NCBI GenBank assembly: GCA_946402275.1 | Contig: CAMIVY010000015.1 | Location: forward strand, 1-64,000 | Source: an uncultured Prevotella sp. | Lineage (GTDB): Bacteria > Bacteroidota > Bacteroidia > Bacteroidales > Bacteroidaceae | Direction: 5' to 3' | DNA: 64,000 nt | Shown: in pieces, positions 15,590 to 25,807 of the stretch | Numbering within the stretch: position 1 is the stretch's first letter | Layout of the letters: each line of letters starts with the position of its first letter | Translations under genes and position numbers: made by a program | The notes under the pieces: generated by a model | The model's input: the letters and a program-made list of their open reading frames with translations, nothing else | Databases searched by the model: none | Told to the model about the DNA's origin: nothing

Positions 15590-15597
15590 TATATTTG
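15590..15597 (+). promoter_or_regulatory. -7 box (TATATTTG) of the cytidine deaminase gene
   Basis: An exact TAnnTTTG match, 19 nt before the ATG at 15617. Confidence 0.55.
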
Positions 15598-15616
15598 CAA
15601 CAAAAATCGAAATATT

Positions 15617-16090
15617 ATGGAAGAAATGACACTAAAAAGCGAGATTAAGGTAGCTCAACTGTCTGAACTTTCGGAGACCGACCGCCAGTTAATCAATATG
15701 GCCATTGAAGGTACAAGCCGCTCTTATGCTCCCTACTCCCACTTTCATGTAGGTGCAGCTATCCTGTTAGCAAACGGCAAGATGTTCATTGGCTGTAATC
15801 AGGAGAATGCCGCTTTCCCTGCCGGCATCTGTGCAGAACGCTCTGCCATCTTTGCTGCTGGCGCACAGTATCCTGACCAGCCAGTCCTGACATTGGCCAT
15901 TACTGCCCGCAACACCAAAGGCGAACTGATTGACGAGCCTGCCAGTCCTTGTGGAACCTGCCGACAGGTCATTATAGAGACGGAGACACGCTTCAAGCAC
16001 CCTGTACGCATATTGCTTTATGGTCGCAAGCGTACCTTCGTCATTGACAGCATCAAGCAGTTGATGCCTCTCTCTTTTACTGAATTTTAA
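15617..16090 (+). CDS. cdd: Cytidine deaminase
   Basis: A 157-aa zinc enzyme of pyrimidine salvage that converts cytidine and deoxycytidine to the uridine forms. The signature is complete: FHVGAAILLANG, ENAAFPAGICAERSAIFAA (zinc Cys and catalytic Glu in CAE), and SPCGTCRQVI (two zinc Cys). The three-Cys pattern marks the homotetrameric class. An extra N-terminal 18 residues precede the usual start. Its end overlaps the end of the convergent TetR gene by 14 bp. Confidence 0.95.
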   Translation: MEEMTLKSEIKVAQLSELSETDRQLINMAIEGTSRSYAPYSHFHVGAAILLANGKMFIGCNQENAAFPAGICAERSAIFAAGAQYPDQPVLTLAITARNTKGELIDEPASPCGTCRQVIIETETRFKHPVRILLYGRKRTFVIDSIKQLMPLSFTEF

Positions 16091-16706
16091 CCACTGCTTT
16101 GTCCAGCACTTCCACGCCGTATGGTGTGCATAGGCCGCGAATAGGTATTAGAAAGAAATTCGTAAACAACTGTTCCACCGTATATCGACGTAGCAGTTGA
16201 TTGTCCATGATATGTTTTCCGATGGCGTCAAAGATGATAGGTACCATATCATAGTCTATTTCCTCACGCAGCAAGCCTTGTTTAATACCCAGCTGCATAA
16301 ATTCCAAGAAGTCATGCCTTGACTTTTTCCTTCTTTCTAAAATATATTCCTCCACCCTCGGGTATTTCATGATATCCTCATAGAAAGCAGGATTTACCAT
16401 TTGCACCTCTTTCATCTTGAGACGGAAAGCCTCCAAAATCACATCAATCACATGATGTCCTTTATTGGTATAGTCCGCCAGATAAGCTATTCGCTGGTTG
16501 TGATATTTGATGATGCTATAGTAAAGAACCTCTTCCTTGTCCTTATAGATTTCATACATCGTACGCTTCGAAATTGAAAGTTCTTTAGCGATATCGGTCA
16601 TCCTTACAGCTCGGATGCCATGCATAAAAAAAGCATGCATGGCAGCATCTAGGATTTTGTCCTTCAAGGCCAATCGATAGCTGTTCTTTTCTTTATTTTC
16701 CTGCAT
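16077..16706 (-). CDS. TetR-family transcriptional regulator
   Basis: A 209-aa regulator. The N-terminal TetR helix-turn-helix covers about residues 14-60: KILDAAMHAFFMHGIRAVRM, then TDIAKELSISKRTMYEIYKDKEEVL in part. A helical ligand/dimer domain follows, with no recognisable effector motif. The frame opens at a TTG (16718), but the ATG at 16706 is preferred. The gene is divergent from the malic enzyme gene, which is therefore a candidate target; that is inference only. Confidence 0.9.
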   Translation of the reverse strand: MQENKEKNSYRLALKDKILDAAMHAFFMHGIRAVRMTDIAKELSISKRTMYEIYKDKEEVLYYSIIKYHNQRIAYLADYTNKGHHVIDVILEAFRLKMKEVQMVNPAFYEDIMKYPRVEEYILERRKKSRHDFLEFMQLGIKQGLLREEIDYDMVPIIFDAIGKHIMDNQLLRRYTVEQLFTNFFLIPIRGLCTPYGVEVLDKAVVKIQ

Positions 16707-16735
16707 ATTTTTGCACAAATATCATTTTCAGGGCA

Positions 16736-16743
16736 CAAAGTTA
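16736..16743 (-). promoter_or_regulatory. -7 box (TAACTTTG) of the TetR gene
   Basis: An exact TAnnTTTG match, 29 nt before the ATG at 16706. Confidence 0.5.
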
Positions 16744-16786
16744 CAAAAAAATATAAAAAAACGGCTTTTTTTCCGTGGTTTATTTG

Positions 16787-16794
16787 TATTTTTG
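16787..16794 (+). promoter_or_regulatory. -7 box (TATTTTTG) of the malic enzyme-greA unit
   Basis: An exact TAnnTTTG match, 41 nt before the ATG at 16836. Confidence 0.55.
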
Positions 16795-16835
16795 CGTCCG
16801 AAAAAGAAATCGAACAAAAATAATAATACACAATT

Positions 16836-19136
16836 ATGGTAAAAATATCGAAAGAAGCTGCCCTCGAATATCATGAGGCAGGCCGTCCTGGTAAAATCGA
16901 AGTAAAGCCTACCAAGGCTTATCGTACACAAACTGACCTCTCCCTGGCTTATTCGCCTGGTGTGGCTTACCCCTGTCTGGAAATCCAGCAGAATCCCGAT
17001 GACGCCTACAGATATACCGATAAAGGTAATTTGGTTGCTGTCATTTCCAACGGTACTGCCGTGCTCGGTTTGGGCGATATCGGTGCGATGAGCGGCAAAC
17101 CCGTTATGGAGGGAAAGGGACTTCTTTTCAAGATTTACGGAGGCATTGACGTATTCGATATTGAAGTAGCAGAGAAAGACCCAGAGAAATTCTGTGAGGC
17201 CGTTGAGAAGATTGCTCCGACTTTCGGAGGTATAAACTTGGAGGACATCAAGGCTCCTGAGTGCTTCTATATTGAAGAGCGCCTGAAGCGTACCCTTGAT
17301 ATTCCTGTGATGCATGATGACCAGCATGGTACAGCCATTATTTCCGCTGCCGGACTGAAGAATGCCCTTGAGGTAAACGGTAAGGACATCAGTAAGGTGA
17401 AGATTGTAGTGAACGGTGCCGGTGCTGCAGCTATTTCCTGTACGAAACTATATATGGCGATTGGTGCTAGTAAGGAAAATATCGTGATGCTTGACTCGAA
17501 GGGTGTCATTTCTACTAGCCGTACCGATTTGAATGAGCAGAAGAAGTTCTTTGCCACCACTCGTACAGATATTCACACGCTGGAGGAAGCTGTTAAGGAT
17601 GCCGACGTCTTCGTAGGTCTTTCCAAGGGAAATGTGCTCAGCAAGGATATGGTGAAGTCGATGGCAAAGGATCCTGTTATCTTTGCTTTGGCCAACCCCG
17701 TTCCTGAGATAAGCTATGAGGATGCAATGGAAGCGCGCCCTGACACCCTGATGTCAACAGGTCGCACGGACTATCCTAATCAGATTAATAATGTTATCGG
17801 CTTCCCCTATATCTTCCGTGGTGCGTTGGATGTTCACGCCACCGCAATCAACGAAGAGATGAAGCTGGCAGCCGTTCATGCCATTGCCGACTTGGCCAAG
17901 CAACCCGTTCCCGATGTGGTGAACGATGTTTATAAGGTGAACAACCTGACCTTCGGACGCAATTATTTCATTCCCAAGCCCGTTGACCCACGTCTCATCA
18001 CAGAGGTCAGCGCAGCAGTGGCCAAAGCAGCTATTGAAAGTGGCGTAGCCCGTCGCAATATTGAAGACTGGGACGAATACAAGCGTTCCCTCTCCGTGCT
18101 GTTGGGTCAAGAGACCAAGCTGACACAAAAGCTCTATGCCACAGCAGCTGCTCATCCTCAGCGTATCGTCTTTGCTGAAGCCATCCATCCAACCATGCTC
18201 AAAGCTGCCGTACAGGCAAAGGCTGAAGGAATCTGCCAACCTATTCTGTTAGGCAACGATGAGGTTATCCAGAAGTTGGCTACCCAGCTCGACCTGAACA
18301 TCGACGGCATTGAGATTGTCAACCTGCGCCATCCTTCTGAGCAGGAGCGTCGTGAGCGCTATGCCCAGATTCTCACCCAGAAGCGTCAGCGTGAGGGCTA
18401 TACCTTCCAAGAGGCTAACGACAAGATGTTCGAGCGCAACTACTTCGGTATGATGATGGTTGAGACAGGCGAGGCCGATGCTTTCATCACGGGTCTTTAC
18501 ACCAAGTATTCAAACACCGTTAAGGTGGTTAAGGAAGTCATCGGCATCCGACCTCAGTACAAGCACTTCGGAGCCATGCATATCATCAACTCCGCACGGG
18601 GCACACTCTATATTGCAGACACCCTCGTCAACGAGAATCCTGACACCGAGACACTTATCGACATTGCCAAGCTCGCTTCGAAGAGCGTTAAGTTCTTCAA
18701 CGAGAACCCTGTTGTCGCTATGGTCAGCCACTCAAACTTCGGCAGTAGCCAGAGCGATGGAGCTTTAAAGGTAAAGCGTGCCACTGAGTATATGCAGGAG
18801 AAATATCCCGACCTGCCCATTGACGGAGAGTTGCAGATAGGCTTTGCCCTCGATCGTGAGTTGCGCGATGAGCAATATCCATTCACCCGTCTTCACGGCA
18901 AGGACGTCAACACGCTCGTATTCCCCAACCTCACCTCCGCTCGTTCTAGTTATAAGATGCTGCAGATGCTTGATGCGGATGTTGAGATTATCGGTCCAAT
19001 CCAGATGGGTCTTAACAAGCCTATCCACTTTGTCGATTTCGGAGCTACAGTGCGTGATATTGTCAACATCGTGGCTGTTGCAGCCATTGATGCGTATGTT
19101 GATAAGGTAAAGAAGAGTATCGAGGTCAACGAATAA
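16836..19136 (+). CDS. maeB: NADP-type malic enzyme fused to a phosphotransacetylase-like domain
   Basis: A 766-aa enzyme that oxidatively decarboxylates malate to pyruvate. The malic domain (about 1-425) has [15 protein letters not shown], the metal/catalytic stretch [12 protein letters not shown], and the nucleotide-binding [12 protein letters not shown]. The C-terminal ~330 residues (from about [20 protein letters not shown]) form a phosphate acetyl/butyryltransferase-like domain. In known MaeB proteins that domain is mostly regulatory (acetyl-CoA sensing) rather than catalytic. The length is typical for the fused class. The stop codon overlaps the greA start by one base (TAATG). Confidence 0.96.
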   Translation: MVKISKEAALEYHEAGRPGKIEVKPTKAYRTQTDLSLAYSPGVAYPCLEIQQNPDDAYRYTDKGNLVAVISNGTAVLGLGDIGAMSGKPVMEGKGLLFKIYGGIDVFDIEVAEKDPEKFCEAVEKIAPTFGGINLEDIKAPECFYIEERLKRTLDIPVMHDDQHGTAIISAAGLKNALEVNGKDISKVKIVVNGAGAAAISCTKLYMAIGASKENIVMLDSKGVISTSRTDLNEQKKFFATTRTDIHTLEEAVKDADVFVGLSKGNVLSKDMVKSMAKDPVIFALANPVPEISYEDAMEARPDTLMSTGRTDYPNQINNVIGFPYIFRGALDVHATAINEEMKLAAVHAIADLAKQPVPDVVNDVYKVNNLTFGRNYFIPKPVDPRLITEVSAAVAKAAIESGVARRNIEDWDEYKRSLSVLLGQETKLTQKLYATAAAHPQRIVFAEAIHPTMLKAAVQAKAEGICQPILLGNDEVIQKLATQLDLNIDGIEIVNLRHPSEQERRERYAQILTQKRQREGYTFQEANDKMFERNYFGMMMVETGEADAFITGLYTKYSNTVKVVKEVIGIRPQYKHFGAMHIINSARGTLYIADTLVNENPDTETLIDIAKLASKSVKFFNENPVVAMVSHSNFGSSQSDGALKVKRATEYMQEKYPDLPIDGELQIGFALDRELRDEQYPFTRLHGKDVNTLVFPNLTSARSSYKMLQMLDADVEIIGPIQMGLNKPIHFVDFGATVRDIVNIVAVAAIDAYVDKVKKSIEVNE

Positions 19137-19609
19137 TGGGTATAGAATATATGTCACAGGAGGGCTACGACAAGCTCGTAGCCGAACTCCGTCACATGGA
19201 GAGTGTAGAGCTGCCTCAGGTCAGGGACGCCATTGCCGAAGCTCGCGACAAGGGCGACCTCAGTGAGAACTTCGAATATCATGCTGCCAAGCGTGAGCAA
19301 TCACGCCTGTTGGGAAGGATACGCTTCAAGCAGCGCATTCTGGAGAATGCGAGGGTCATTCCCGCAGAGCGATTGAAGTCGGATTGTGTTGCTTTGCTGA
19401 GCAAGGTGGAGATGACCAACCTGGCCAACAATGCCCGCATGACCTATACGATAGCCAGTCCACACGAGGCAAATCTAAGAGAAGGTAAAATTTCCATCAA
19501 GTCACCTATCGCTGAAGCACTATTAAACAAAAAGGTGGGCGACGAGGTAGAAGTACGTGTTCCCGCAGGACTGCTGAAGCTACGCATTGAGAGCATTCAG
19601 CAGTCCTGA
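19136..19609 (+). CDS. greA: Transcription elongation factor GreA
   Basis: A 157-aa protein of normal length. The N-terminal coiled coil contains the acidic tip motif DKGDLSENFEYHAAKREQS (about 38-56). Its Asp/Glu pair coordinates the catalytic metal in RNA polymerase for transcript cleavage. The C-terminal FKBP-like domain has SPIAEALLNKKVGDEVEV. It is translationally coupled to the malic enzyme gene by TAATG. Confidence 0.96.
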   Translation: MGIEYMSQEGYDKLVAELRHMESVELPQVRDAIAEARDKGDLSENFEYHAAKREQSRLLGRIRFKQRILENARVIPAERLKSDCVALLSKVEMTNLANNARMTYTIASPHEANLREGKISIKSPIAEALLNKKVGDEVEVRVPAGLLKLRIESIQQS

Positions 19610-19620
19610 GGCAAACACCA

Positions 19621-21510
19621 TTAGAAATCAAGTATCAGCGACTGGCGGCCTTTCATCTGAACATCCTTTGAAAGGTCGTAATAACGATTGGTAAGAATAT
19701 CCTTGGCACGCTTGGTATTACCAATCACCTCAGCATAGCGTGACACTTTAAGAACAGCTGGTTTGGTCGTTCCATTGAGAATCGTCATGACGGTACGACC
19801 TTTATACTGACGGGCAATGACATAGATGCCGTTGAAAGGGATAAACTGAGTCTGCTTACCCTTCGTGATACACTCGTTACCCTGACGCCAGTGAAGCAGG
19901 CGGCTGGTCCAGCGGAACATATCGTTTTCCGCCTTCGTGCGACCTTCAGCCTTGAAAGCGTTATGGTCGTCACCTGGGAAACCGCCGGGGAAGTCCTTAC
20001 GCACATAACCATCCGTCACCTCCTTGGTGCCATTCATCAAAATCTCCGTACCATAATAAAGCTGAGGAATACGACGCACCGTCATGAGCAATGCCAAAGC
20101 CTGCTTGAGCATCAGCGAATCACAGCCATTACCCAAGAAGCGATCAGTATCGTGGTTATCGACAAAAGCCATCACGTGGTCTGGGTCTTCATAAAGATAG
20201 TCATATACAAACGAATTGTAAAGCCTGTTCAAGCCCTGCCACCAGGCATCAGTCTCCTCGTTCTTAGCCTGCGAAAGCTTATCGAAGAACGAGAAATCCA
20301 TCACCGTCTTCAGATAAGAGTTATGCTCAGAAAGTCTGGACCCCTTCTGCCATGCAGCCGTATAGGCAGGCTCTGTGACCCATGTCTCACCAACGGTGTT
20401 GAAGTTAGGATATTCCTCATCCAGTTCTTTCATCCAACGAGCCATCCCACGTGCGTCAGCATAAGGATAAGTATCCATGCGGATGCCATCAATTCCTACG
20501 GTTTCTATCCACCACTTGGAATTCTGGATGAGGTAAGTCATGAGATGCTCATTGCGCTGATTCAGGTCGGGCATCGTTGGAACGAACCAACCGTCCACAG
20601 TCTCTTTCAAGTCAACTTTCGAGGCATAGGGGTCTTTGACCGGTGTGAGCTTGTAACTAGTCTGCAGGAACGAGGTGCCCTGTGCATTGGAAGTTCCATT
20701 GGATTCGATGAGCCATTGCGGCAGGTTGAGCCAGTCTTTGGTTGGCATGTCTTTCGTCCAGGGATGCTCAAAGCCTGAGTGATTGAAAATCATGTCCATT
20801 ACTACCTTCAATCCCTTCTGATGAGCCTCGTCACAGAGATGGCGATAATCTTCATTGGTGCCGAAACGAGGATCTACACGATAATAGTCCGTCGTAGCGT
20901 ATCCGTGATAAGTGGAAAAGCCATTGGGCGAATCGGGCGAATCGTTCTCAAGGACAGGAGTAAGCCAAAGTGCTGTTACACCCAGTTCCTTGAAATAGTC
21001 GAGATGCTCGAGGATACCATTCAAATCGCCTCCATGACGCAGAGAGGGCTTGGTGCGGTCTTCCTTGTAAGGACGCATGCCTGGCACCTGAGGATTATGA
21101 TTAGCACCCTGTGCAAAACGGTCTGGCATGAGCATATAGAGCACGTCGGCATTGGTGAATCCCTGACGCTTATTGCCACTCATCTCGCGATTTTTCAGTG
21201 TGTACTCAACCTTCTTTTTGTCAAATTTTAAAGTCATCGTACCAGCCTTCGCATCATTGAGGTTCAGATAGACCAGCAGATAGTTGGGCGAATCCAGACG
21301 TACCACACTGTCAATCTTCACCCCCGGATAGTCGGTTGTTACATCCTTCACCTTGGCAATATCCTTGCCATAAACCATTAACTGCACCTGTGGGTTCTTC
21401 ATTCCCACGAACCAATTGGTTGGATCAATACGATCAACCACCGTCTTTGCTGCACTCATAGTCGTCATTTGTGCCATAAGAGCCATTAGGAAAAAAAAAC
21501 GTTTTTTCAT
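19621..21510 (-). CDS. Secreted GH13 alpha-amylase family enzyme (SusA/cyclomaltodextrinase type)
   Basis: A 629-aa protein. The signal peptide is at residues 1-20 (ending MTTMSAA). The N-terminal beta domain (about 22-120) resembles that of cyclomaltodextrinases. The GH13 barrel (about 125-530) has the four conserved regions: DMIFNHSG, GIRMDTYPYA (nucleophile Asp), GETWV (acid Glu) and FVDNHDTDR (transition-state Asp). A C-terminal beta domain completes it. It resembles SusA-type neopullulanase, a periplasmic enzyme cutting maltooligosaccharides or pullulan. No susC/D genes are adjacent, so it stands outside a full starch locus. Confidence 0.9.
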   Translation of the reverse strand: MKKRFFFLMALMAQMTTMSAAKTVVDRIDPTNWFVGMKNPQVQLMVYGKDIAKVKDVTTDYPGVKIDSVVRLDSPNYLLVYLNLNDAKAGTMTLKFDKKKVEYTLKNREMSGNKRQGFTNADVLYMLMPDRFAQGANHNPQVPGMRPYKEDRTKPSLRHGGDLNGILEHLDYFKELGVTALWLTPVLENDSPDSPNGFSTYHGYATTDYYRVDPRFGTNEDYRHLCDEAHQKGLKVVMDMIFNHSGFEHPWTKDMPTKDWLNLPQWLIESNGTSNAQGTSFLQTSYKLTPVKDPYASKVDLKETVDGWFVPTMPDLNQRNEHLMTYLIQNSKWWIETVGIDGIRMDTYPYADARGMARWMKELDEEYPNFNTVGETWVTEPAYTAAWQKGSRLSEHNSYLKTVMDFSFFDKLSQAKNEETDAWWQGLNRLYNSFVYDYLYEDPDHVMAFVDNHDTDRFLGNGCDSLMLKQALALLMTVRRIPQLYYGTEILMNGTKEVTDGYVRKDFPGGFPGDDHNAFKAEGRTKAENDMFRWTSRLLHWRQGNECITKGKQTQFIPFNGIYVIARQYKGRTVMTILNGTTKPAVLKVSRYAEVIGNTKRAKDILTNRYYDLSKDVQMKGRQSLILDF

Positions 21511-21537
21511 TGTGTCGGGTTTTTAGAATTCTATGGG

Positions 21538-21545
21538 CAAAGATA
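21538..21545 (-). promoter_or_regulatory. -7 box (TATCTTTG) of the GH13 gene
   Basis: An exact TAnnTTTG match, 27 nt upstream of the ATG at 21510. Confidence 0.55.
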
Positions 21546-21624
21546 CGATTTTTTCTTCATATGAACATGCGTAAGATACTTTTTTCTTCGATTAGCATGC
21601 AAAATCGTTTGCACAAATAAAAAA

Positions 21625-21652
21625 GTTTAGCGTTTAGAGTTTAGAGTTTAGA
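21625..21652. repeat. 7-bp tandem repeat GTTTAG(A/C), four copies
   Basis: GTTTAGC followed by three GTTTAGA units. It ends 9 bp before the radA -7 box, so it fills the region where the -33 element should be. Confidence 0.85.
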
Positions 21653-21661
21653 GATTTTTGT

Positions 21662-21669
21662 TATCTTTG
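21662..21669 (+). promoter_or_regulatory. -7 box (TATCTTTG) of radA
   Basis: Only 8 nt separate it from the ATG at 21678, which predicts a nearly leaderless mRNA. Confidence 0.6.
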
Positions 21670-21677
21670 CAAGCAAT

Positions 21678-23081
21678 ATGGCAAAAGACAAGACTATGTA
21701 CGTCTGCAGTAATTGCGGACAGGAATCCGTAAAATGGATAGGCAAATGCCCGGCATGTGGCCAGTGGAACACGTTCAAGGAAATCAAGGTAGCTGACACG
21801 AGGAAACAGGTGACAGCCAACACGGCGGCAGCTTCGGCAGGTCACCAGTTGCGCCAGAACAAGGTGCTCAGGCTCAAGGACATCTCTGCTCATGACGACC
21901 CGCGTATCGACATGCACGATGCGGAGTTGAACCGCGTTCTGGGTGGTGGTTTGGTGCCCGGAAGTATTGTATTGCTAGGTGGCGAACCAGGCATCGGAAA
22001 ATCGACGCTCTCGTTGCAAACCATGCTGAACATGCCTGAGAAGCGCATCCTTTACGTCAGCGGTGAGGAGAGCGCCCACCAGCTGAAGATGCGTGCCGAG
22101 CGACTGAGTGGTGGCGACAAAAACGCCAGCCGCAGCAACGACAATTTCCTGATTCTCTGCGAGAATTCCCTAGAGGCTATCTTTGAACATATTAAAGAGG
22201 TAGTACCCGAACTGGTCATTATCGACTCCATACAAACCATATCGACGGAAGATGTAGAATCAAGTGCCGGCTCCATAGCTCAGGTGCGCGAATGTGCCTC
22301 TTCCCTACTCCGTTTTTCCAAGACCTCTGGCGTTCCCGTCATCTTAATCGGTCACATCACGAAGGAAGGCACGCTGGCAGGTCCTAAGATTCTGGAACAC
22401 ATCGTCGATACCGTCATTCAGTTTGAGGGCGATCAGCATTATATGTACCGTATTCTTCGCTCCATCAAGAACCGCTTCGGAAGCACTTCCGAGTTAGGAA
22501 TCTACGAGATGCAGCAAACGGGACTGAGACAAGTCAGCAACCCCTCGGAGCTGTTGTTGACGGAAGACCACGACGGACTGAGCGGCGTAGCGATTTCAAG
22601 TGCCATTGAGGGTGTTCGTCCTTTCCTGGTTGAGACGCAGGCTTTGGTATCATCAGCAGCCTACGGAACGCCTCAGCGTTCAGCAACAGGATTTGACCAG
22701 CGGCGACTGAACATGTTGTTGGCTGTTCTGGAGAAGCGCGTAGGCTTCAAACTCATGCAAAAAGACGTGTTCCTGAACATTGCAGGCGGACTGCGCGTTA
22801 CCGATATGGCAATGGACCTGAGCGTGATTGCTGCCGTCTTATCCTCGAATGTCGATACGCCTATCGAGAGCGGATGGTGTATGGCTGGCGAAGTAGGATT
22901 GAGCGGTGAAGTGCGCCCCATAGCCCGTATCGAACAGCGTATCGCAGAGGCTGAGAAGTTAGGCTTCCAGCACATGATCATACCAAAATATAATATGAGC
23001 GGTCTGAACCGGAAGAAGTTTAAGATAGAACTGGTGCCCGTCCGTAAAGTGGAAGAGGCACTGAGGGCATTATTTGGATAA
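21678..23081 (+). CDS. radA: DNA repair protein RadA
   Basis: A 467-aa RecA-like ATPase that assists branch migration in recombination. The zinc finger CSNCGQESVKWIGKCPACGQW is at residues 10-30. The Walker A motif GGEPGIGKST is near 96-105. The RadA-specific KNRFGS motif is near 257. The C-terminal Lon-protease-like domain (about 290-467) has DLSVIAAVLSS and the CMAGEVGLSGEVRP line. Length and order are standard. Confidence 0.97.
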   Translation: MAKDKTMYVCSNCGQESVKWIGKCPACGQWNTFKEIKVADTRKQVTANTAAASAGHQLRQNKVLRLKDISAHDDPRIDMHDAELNRVLGGGLVPGSIVLLGGEPGIGKSTLSLQTMLNMPEKRILYVSGEESAHQLKMRAERLSGGDKNASRSNDNFLILCENSLEAIFEHIKEVVPELVIIDSIQTISTEDVESSAGSIAQVRECASSLLRFSKTSGVPVILIGHITKEGTLAGPKILEHIVDTVIQFEGDQHYMYRILRSIKNRFGSTSELGIYEMQQTGLRQVSNPSELLLTEDHDGLSGVAISSAIEGVRPFLVETQALVSSAAYGTPQRSATGFDQRRLNMLLAVLEKRVGFKLMQKDVFLNIAGGLRVTDMAMDLSVIAAVLSSNVDTPIESGWCMAGEVGLSGEVRPIARIEQRIAEAEKLGFQHMIIPKYNMSGLNRKKFKIELVPVRKVEEALRALFG

Positions 23082-23095
23082 ATCAAGGAGAAAGC

Positions 23096-25144
23096 ATGAG
23101 ACGATATTTCCCGATACTGTTGTTGTTCTTTTGCCTACAGGCTGCATGGGGAGAGAACAGCGAGTATTTGGAGAGCAAGCCACAAGCCAGGAATCCGAAG
23201 GTCGGTTTGGTGCTGGGTGGCGGAGGTGCCAAAGGAGTGGCACATATTGGTGTGCTGAAAGTGCTTGAACGCGCTGGCATCCCTGTCGATATCATCACCA
23301 GTACCAGCATGGGAAGCATCATCGGAGGAGCCTATGCCTGCGGCCATCCTGCCTACATGCTCGACTCGATAGTGCGCACGCAAGACTGGGCCATGCTGCT
23401 CTCAGACAAAGAGAGTTCCAGCGACCAAGACTTGCAGATGCGCGAGAAGAACAACACCTATATTCTCACCAAGACATTAAACTTCAGGAAAAAGAAGAAC
23501 GGAAGCGGAGGCGGATTTATCAGAGGCAGGAACATCAATCCCCTCTTCGACCGGATTACCGCTCCCTATAACGACTCCATAGACTTCAACACCCTTCCCA
23601 TTCCCTTTGCCTGTGTTGCCACCAACATTGTTGACAATACGGAATATGTGTTCCACAGCGGCGTGCTGAGCCAAGCCATGCGAGCCAGTATGGCCATTCC
23701 TGGTGTCTTCGCCCCTGTGAGGAAGGACGGGATGGTACTCATTGACGGAGGCATGCGTAACAATTTCCCTGCTGACATTGCTCGCGAGATGGGAGCCGAC
23801 TACGTGATAGGCGTCGATGTTCAGGACGTTCCGAAACCTGCCGACAAGTTACAGACGGGCACACAGATTTTGTCACAGATTAGCGACTGGCTCTGCATGA
23901 ACAAATACGAGGAGAACAAGCGCAAGACCGACATCGTAATTCGTGTGAACACCGATGGGTATAGTGCCGCCAGCTTTACCAAGGCAGCAATCGACACCCT
24001 CATTCGCAGAGGCGAAGAGGCAGCTATGGCTCATTGGGACGAAATCGTTGCCCTCAGCAAGAAGTTAGGTAGCGTCCGCGAAGAGCGTCTTGTCCGTCCC
24101 ATCCCCGCTGCTCTTCCTGCGGATGCTCATCAGGACAGCATTCAAAAAAGTAAAGACCCCGTCTTCAACCTGGGTGTGCGTTTCGACAATGAGGAGATAG
24201 TTGCTTTACAGGCTAACGCCCAGATGCCCATCCCCTCCAAGATGCCGATGGATATGGAGCTAACCCTGCGACTGGGTAAGCGACTGAAGGCACAAGTTGA
24301 CTGGACCCTTCACCCCACCAGTTTCTTTCATCCCACCATATCGTATATCTATCGCCACAACGAGATAGACTTCTACGCTTCCGGCGACAAGGTCTATACC
24401 TTCACCTATAACCAGCACTCCGTGCGGATGTCGCTCCTCAACTTCAATGTGCGCAACTTTAACATCAACATAGGAGCCCATTGGGACTATTACAACTATC
24501 ATTCACTCCTTGCCAACAATCAAAAGCAATACCAGCTGAAGGATGGCGATGCCGTAAACAAAGGCTACATCAGCTATCAAGGTAAGATATGGTATAACAG
24601 CGAGGACAAGTGGTACTTCCCCACCAACGGTGTGAGGTTTCAGGCGAAATTTGCCTACCACACCGACAATTTCATCAAGCTGAACGGGAAAGCAGGCATC
24701 AGCGAATATGCCGCCATGCTGCGCTCCAACTTCCCGCTGACGCGGAAGCTCACCGTGCAGCCAATGGTCTATGGCCGATTCCTTCAGGGCACCGACATCC
24801 CCATCGTCGTCAACAACCTTATCGGCGGCGAGTGGTTCGACCATTACGTAGAAGGTCACCTGCCCTTCGCCGGTGCTGGCAATCTGGAGATGACATATCA
24901 GAACATGGCTGCTGCTCAGCTGCAAGCGCAATACAGCCTCACTACGAATAACATCATCCTCATGCGCGTCGCTGTCGGACAAGATGCCGAAAAGCTCAAG
25001 AACCTGTTCAATCACGGCACGAAGCTCGGAGCTAGCATGAGCTACTACTACACCACCATGCTTGGTCCGTTAGGCGGTTCGATAGGCTACAGCAACCTGA
25101 CCAAGAAATTCTATTTCTATATCAATCTGGGCTTCGTATTCTGA
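23096..25144 (+). CDS. Patatin-like phospholipase with outer-membrane beta-barrel
   Basis: A 682-aa protein. The signal peptide is at residues 1-19 (ending AAWG). The patatin domain (about 34-240) has the oxyanion motif LGGGGAKGVAH and the catalytic Asp in LIDGGMRNNFPADIA. The nucleophile elbow reads STSMGS, so the first Gly of the usual G-x-S-x-G is Ser here. The rest (about 340-682) is rich in alternating aromatic strands and ends in INLGFVF, as outer-membrane barrels do. The layout resembles PlpD-type self-exporting lipases. It follows radA after 14 bp and may be cotranscribed with it. Confidence 0.88.
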   Translation: MRRYFPILLLFFCLQAAWGENSEYLESKPQARNPKVGLVLGGGGAKGVAHIGVLKVLERAGIPVDIITSTSMGSIIGGAYACGHPAYMLDSIVRTQDWAMLLSDKESSSDQDLQMREKNNTYILTKTLNFRKKKNGSGGGFIRGRNINPLFDRITAPYNDSIDFNTLPIPFACVATNIVDNTEYVFHSGVLSQAMRASMAIPGVFAPVRKDGMVLIDGGMRNNFPADIAREMGADYVIGVDVQDVPKPADKLQTGTQILSQISDWLCMNKYEENKRKTDIVIRVNTDGYSAASFTKAAIDTLIRRGEEAAMAHWDEIVALSKKLGSVREERLVRPIPAALPADAHQDSIQKSKDPVFNLGVRFDNEEIVALQANAQMPIPSKMPMDMELTLRLGKRLKAQVDWTLHPTSFFHPTISYIYRHNEIDFYASGDKVYTFTYNQHSVRMSLLNFNVRNFNINIGAHWDYYNYHSLLANNQKQYQLKDGDAVNKGYISYQGKIWYNSEDKWYFPTNGVRFQAKFAYHTDNFIKLNGKAGISEYAAMLRSNFPLTRKLTVQPMVYGRFLQGTDIPIVVNNLIGGEWFDHYVEGHLPFAGAGNLEMTYQNMAAAQLQAQYSLTTNNIILMRVAVGQDAEKLKNLFNHGTKLGASMSYYYTTMLGPLGGSIGYSNLTKKFYFYINLGFVF

Positions 25145-25151
25145 CGGGCGG

Positions 25152-25805
25152 TTATTCCTCGTATTCCGTCGTGTCGTTGACGCCCGCCTCAGCAAAGGCC
25201 TCGCGACGCTCCACACAAGTGCCGCACTTGCCGCAATGCTTCGCGCCCCCCTTGTAGCACGACCACGTCTCGGCATAGTTGATGCCTAACTGTTTTCCGC
25301 GACGGGCAATGTCCGCCTTGGTGATGTTGGTATAGGGCGAGCGGAGCTGCACCTTGACGAAAGTGCCTGCCGAAGCAGCCTCGTCGAACGCCTTTACGAA
25401 CTCAGGCGTACAGTCCGGATAGATCGTGTGGTCACCGCCGTGATTAGCCATCATCACATATTTCAGGCCGTTCGACTCCGCAATGCCCACGGCTATGGAG
25501 AGCATGATGCCATTGCGGAAGGGCACCACCGTCGATTTCATGTTCTCGTCGGCATAATGTCCCTCGGGAATCTCCTCCCCACCCTCCAGCAACGAGCTGA
25601 CAAAGTATTTCGTCATAAAGTCCAAGGGTATCGTGATGTGCCTGATGCCCAACCGCTCACAATGCATGCGGGCAAAAGGAATCTCCCGGGCATTATGCTT
25701 CGAGCCGTAGTCAAACGAGATGGCCAGTGCTATGCGCTCCTGCTCATCATATAATAAGGTGACAGAGTCAACGCCACCGCTAAGAATTAAAACCGAATCT
25801 TTCAT
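25152..25805 (-). CDS. queC: 7-cyano-7-deazaguanine synthase
   Basis: A 217-aa ATP-dependent enzyme that makes preQ0 from carboxydeazaguanine in queuosine synthesis. The P-loop ILSGGVDSVTLL lies near residues 5-16. The zinc site CYKGGAKHCGKCGTCVERRE lies near the C-terminus. The frame is open upstream to 25922, but this extension overlaps the next gene and is not family-like; the ATG at 25805 gives the normal start. Only 2 bp separate it from the metallopeptidase gene. Other preQ0 genes are not in this window. Confidence 0.95.
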   Translation of the reverse strand: MKDSVLILSGGVDSVTLLYDEQERIALAISFDYGSKHNAREIPFARMHCERLGIRHITIPLDFMTKYFVSSLLEGGEEIPEGHYADENMKSTVVPFRNGIMLSIAVGIAESNGLKYVMMANHGGDHTIYPDCTPEFVKAFDEAASAGTFVKVQLRSPYTNITKADIARRGKQLGINYAETWSCYKGGAKHCGKCGTCVERREAFAEAGVNDTTEYEE

Positions 25806-25807
25806 AA

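Noticed and set aside
19891..20778. 295-codon plus-strand frame opposite the GH13 gene
   Set aside because: The minus strand carries all four GH13 motifs. The opposite frame has no recognisable domain.
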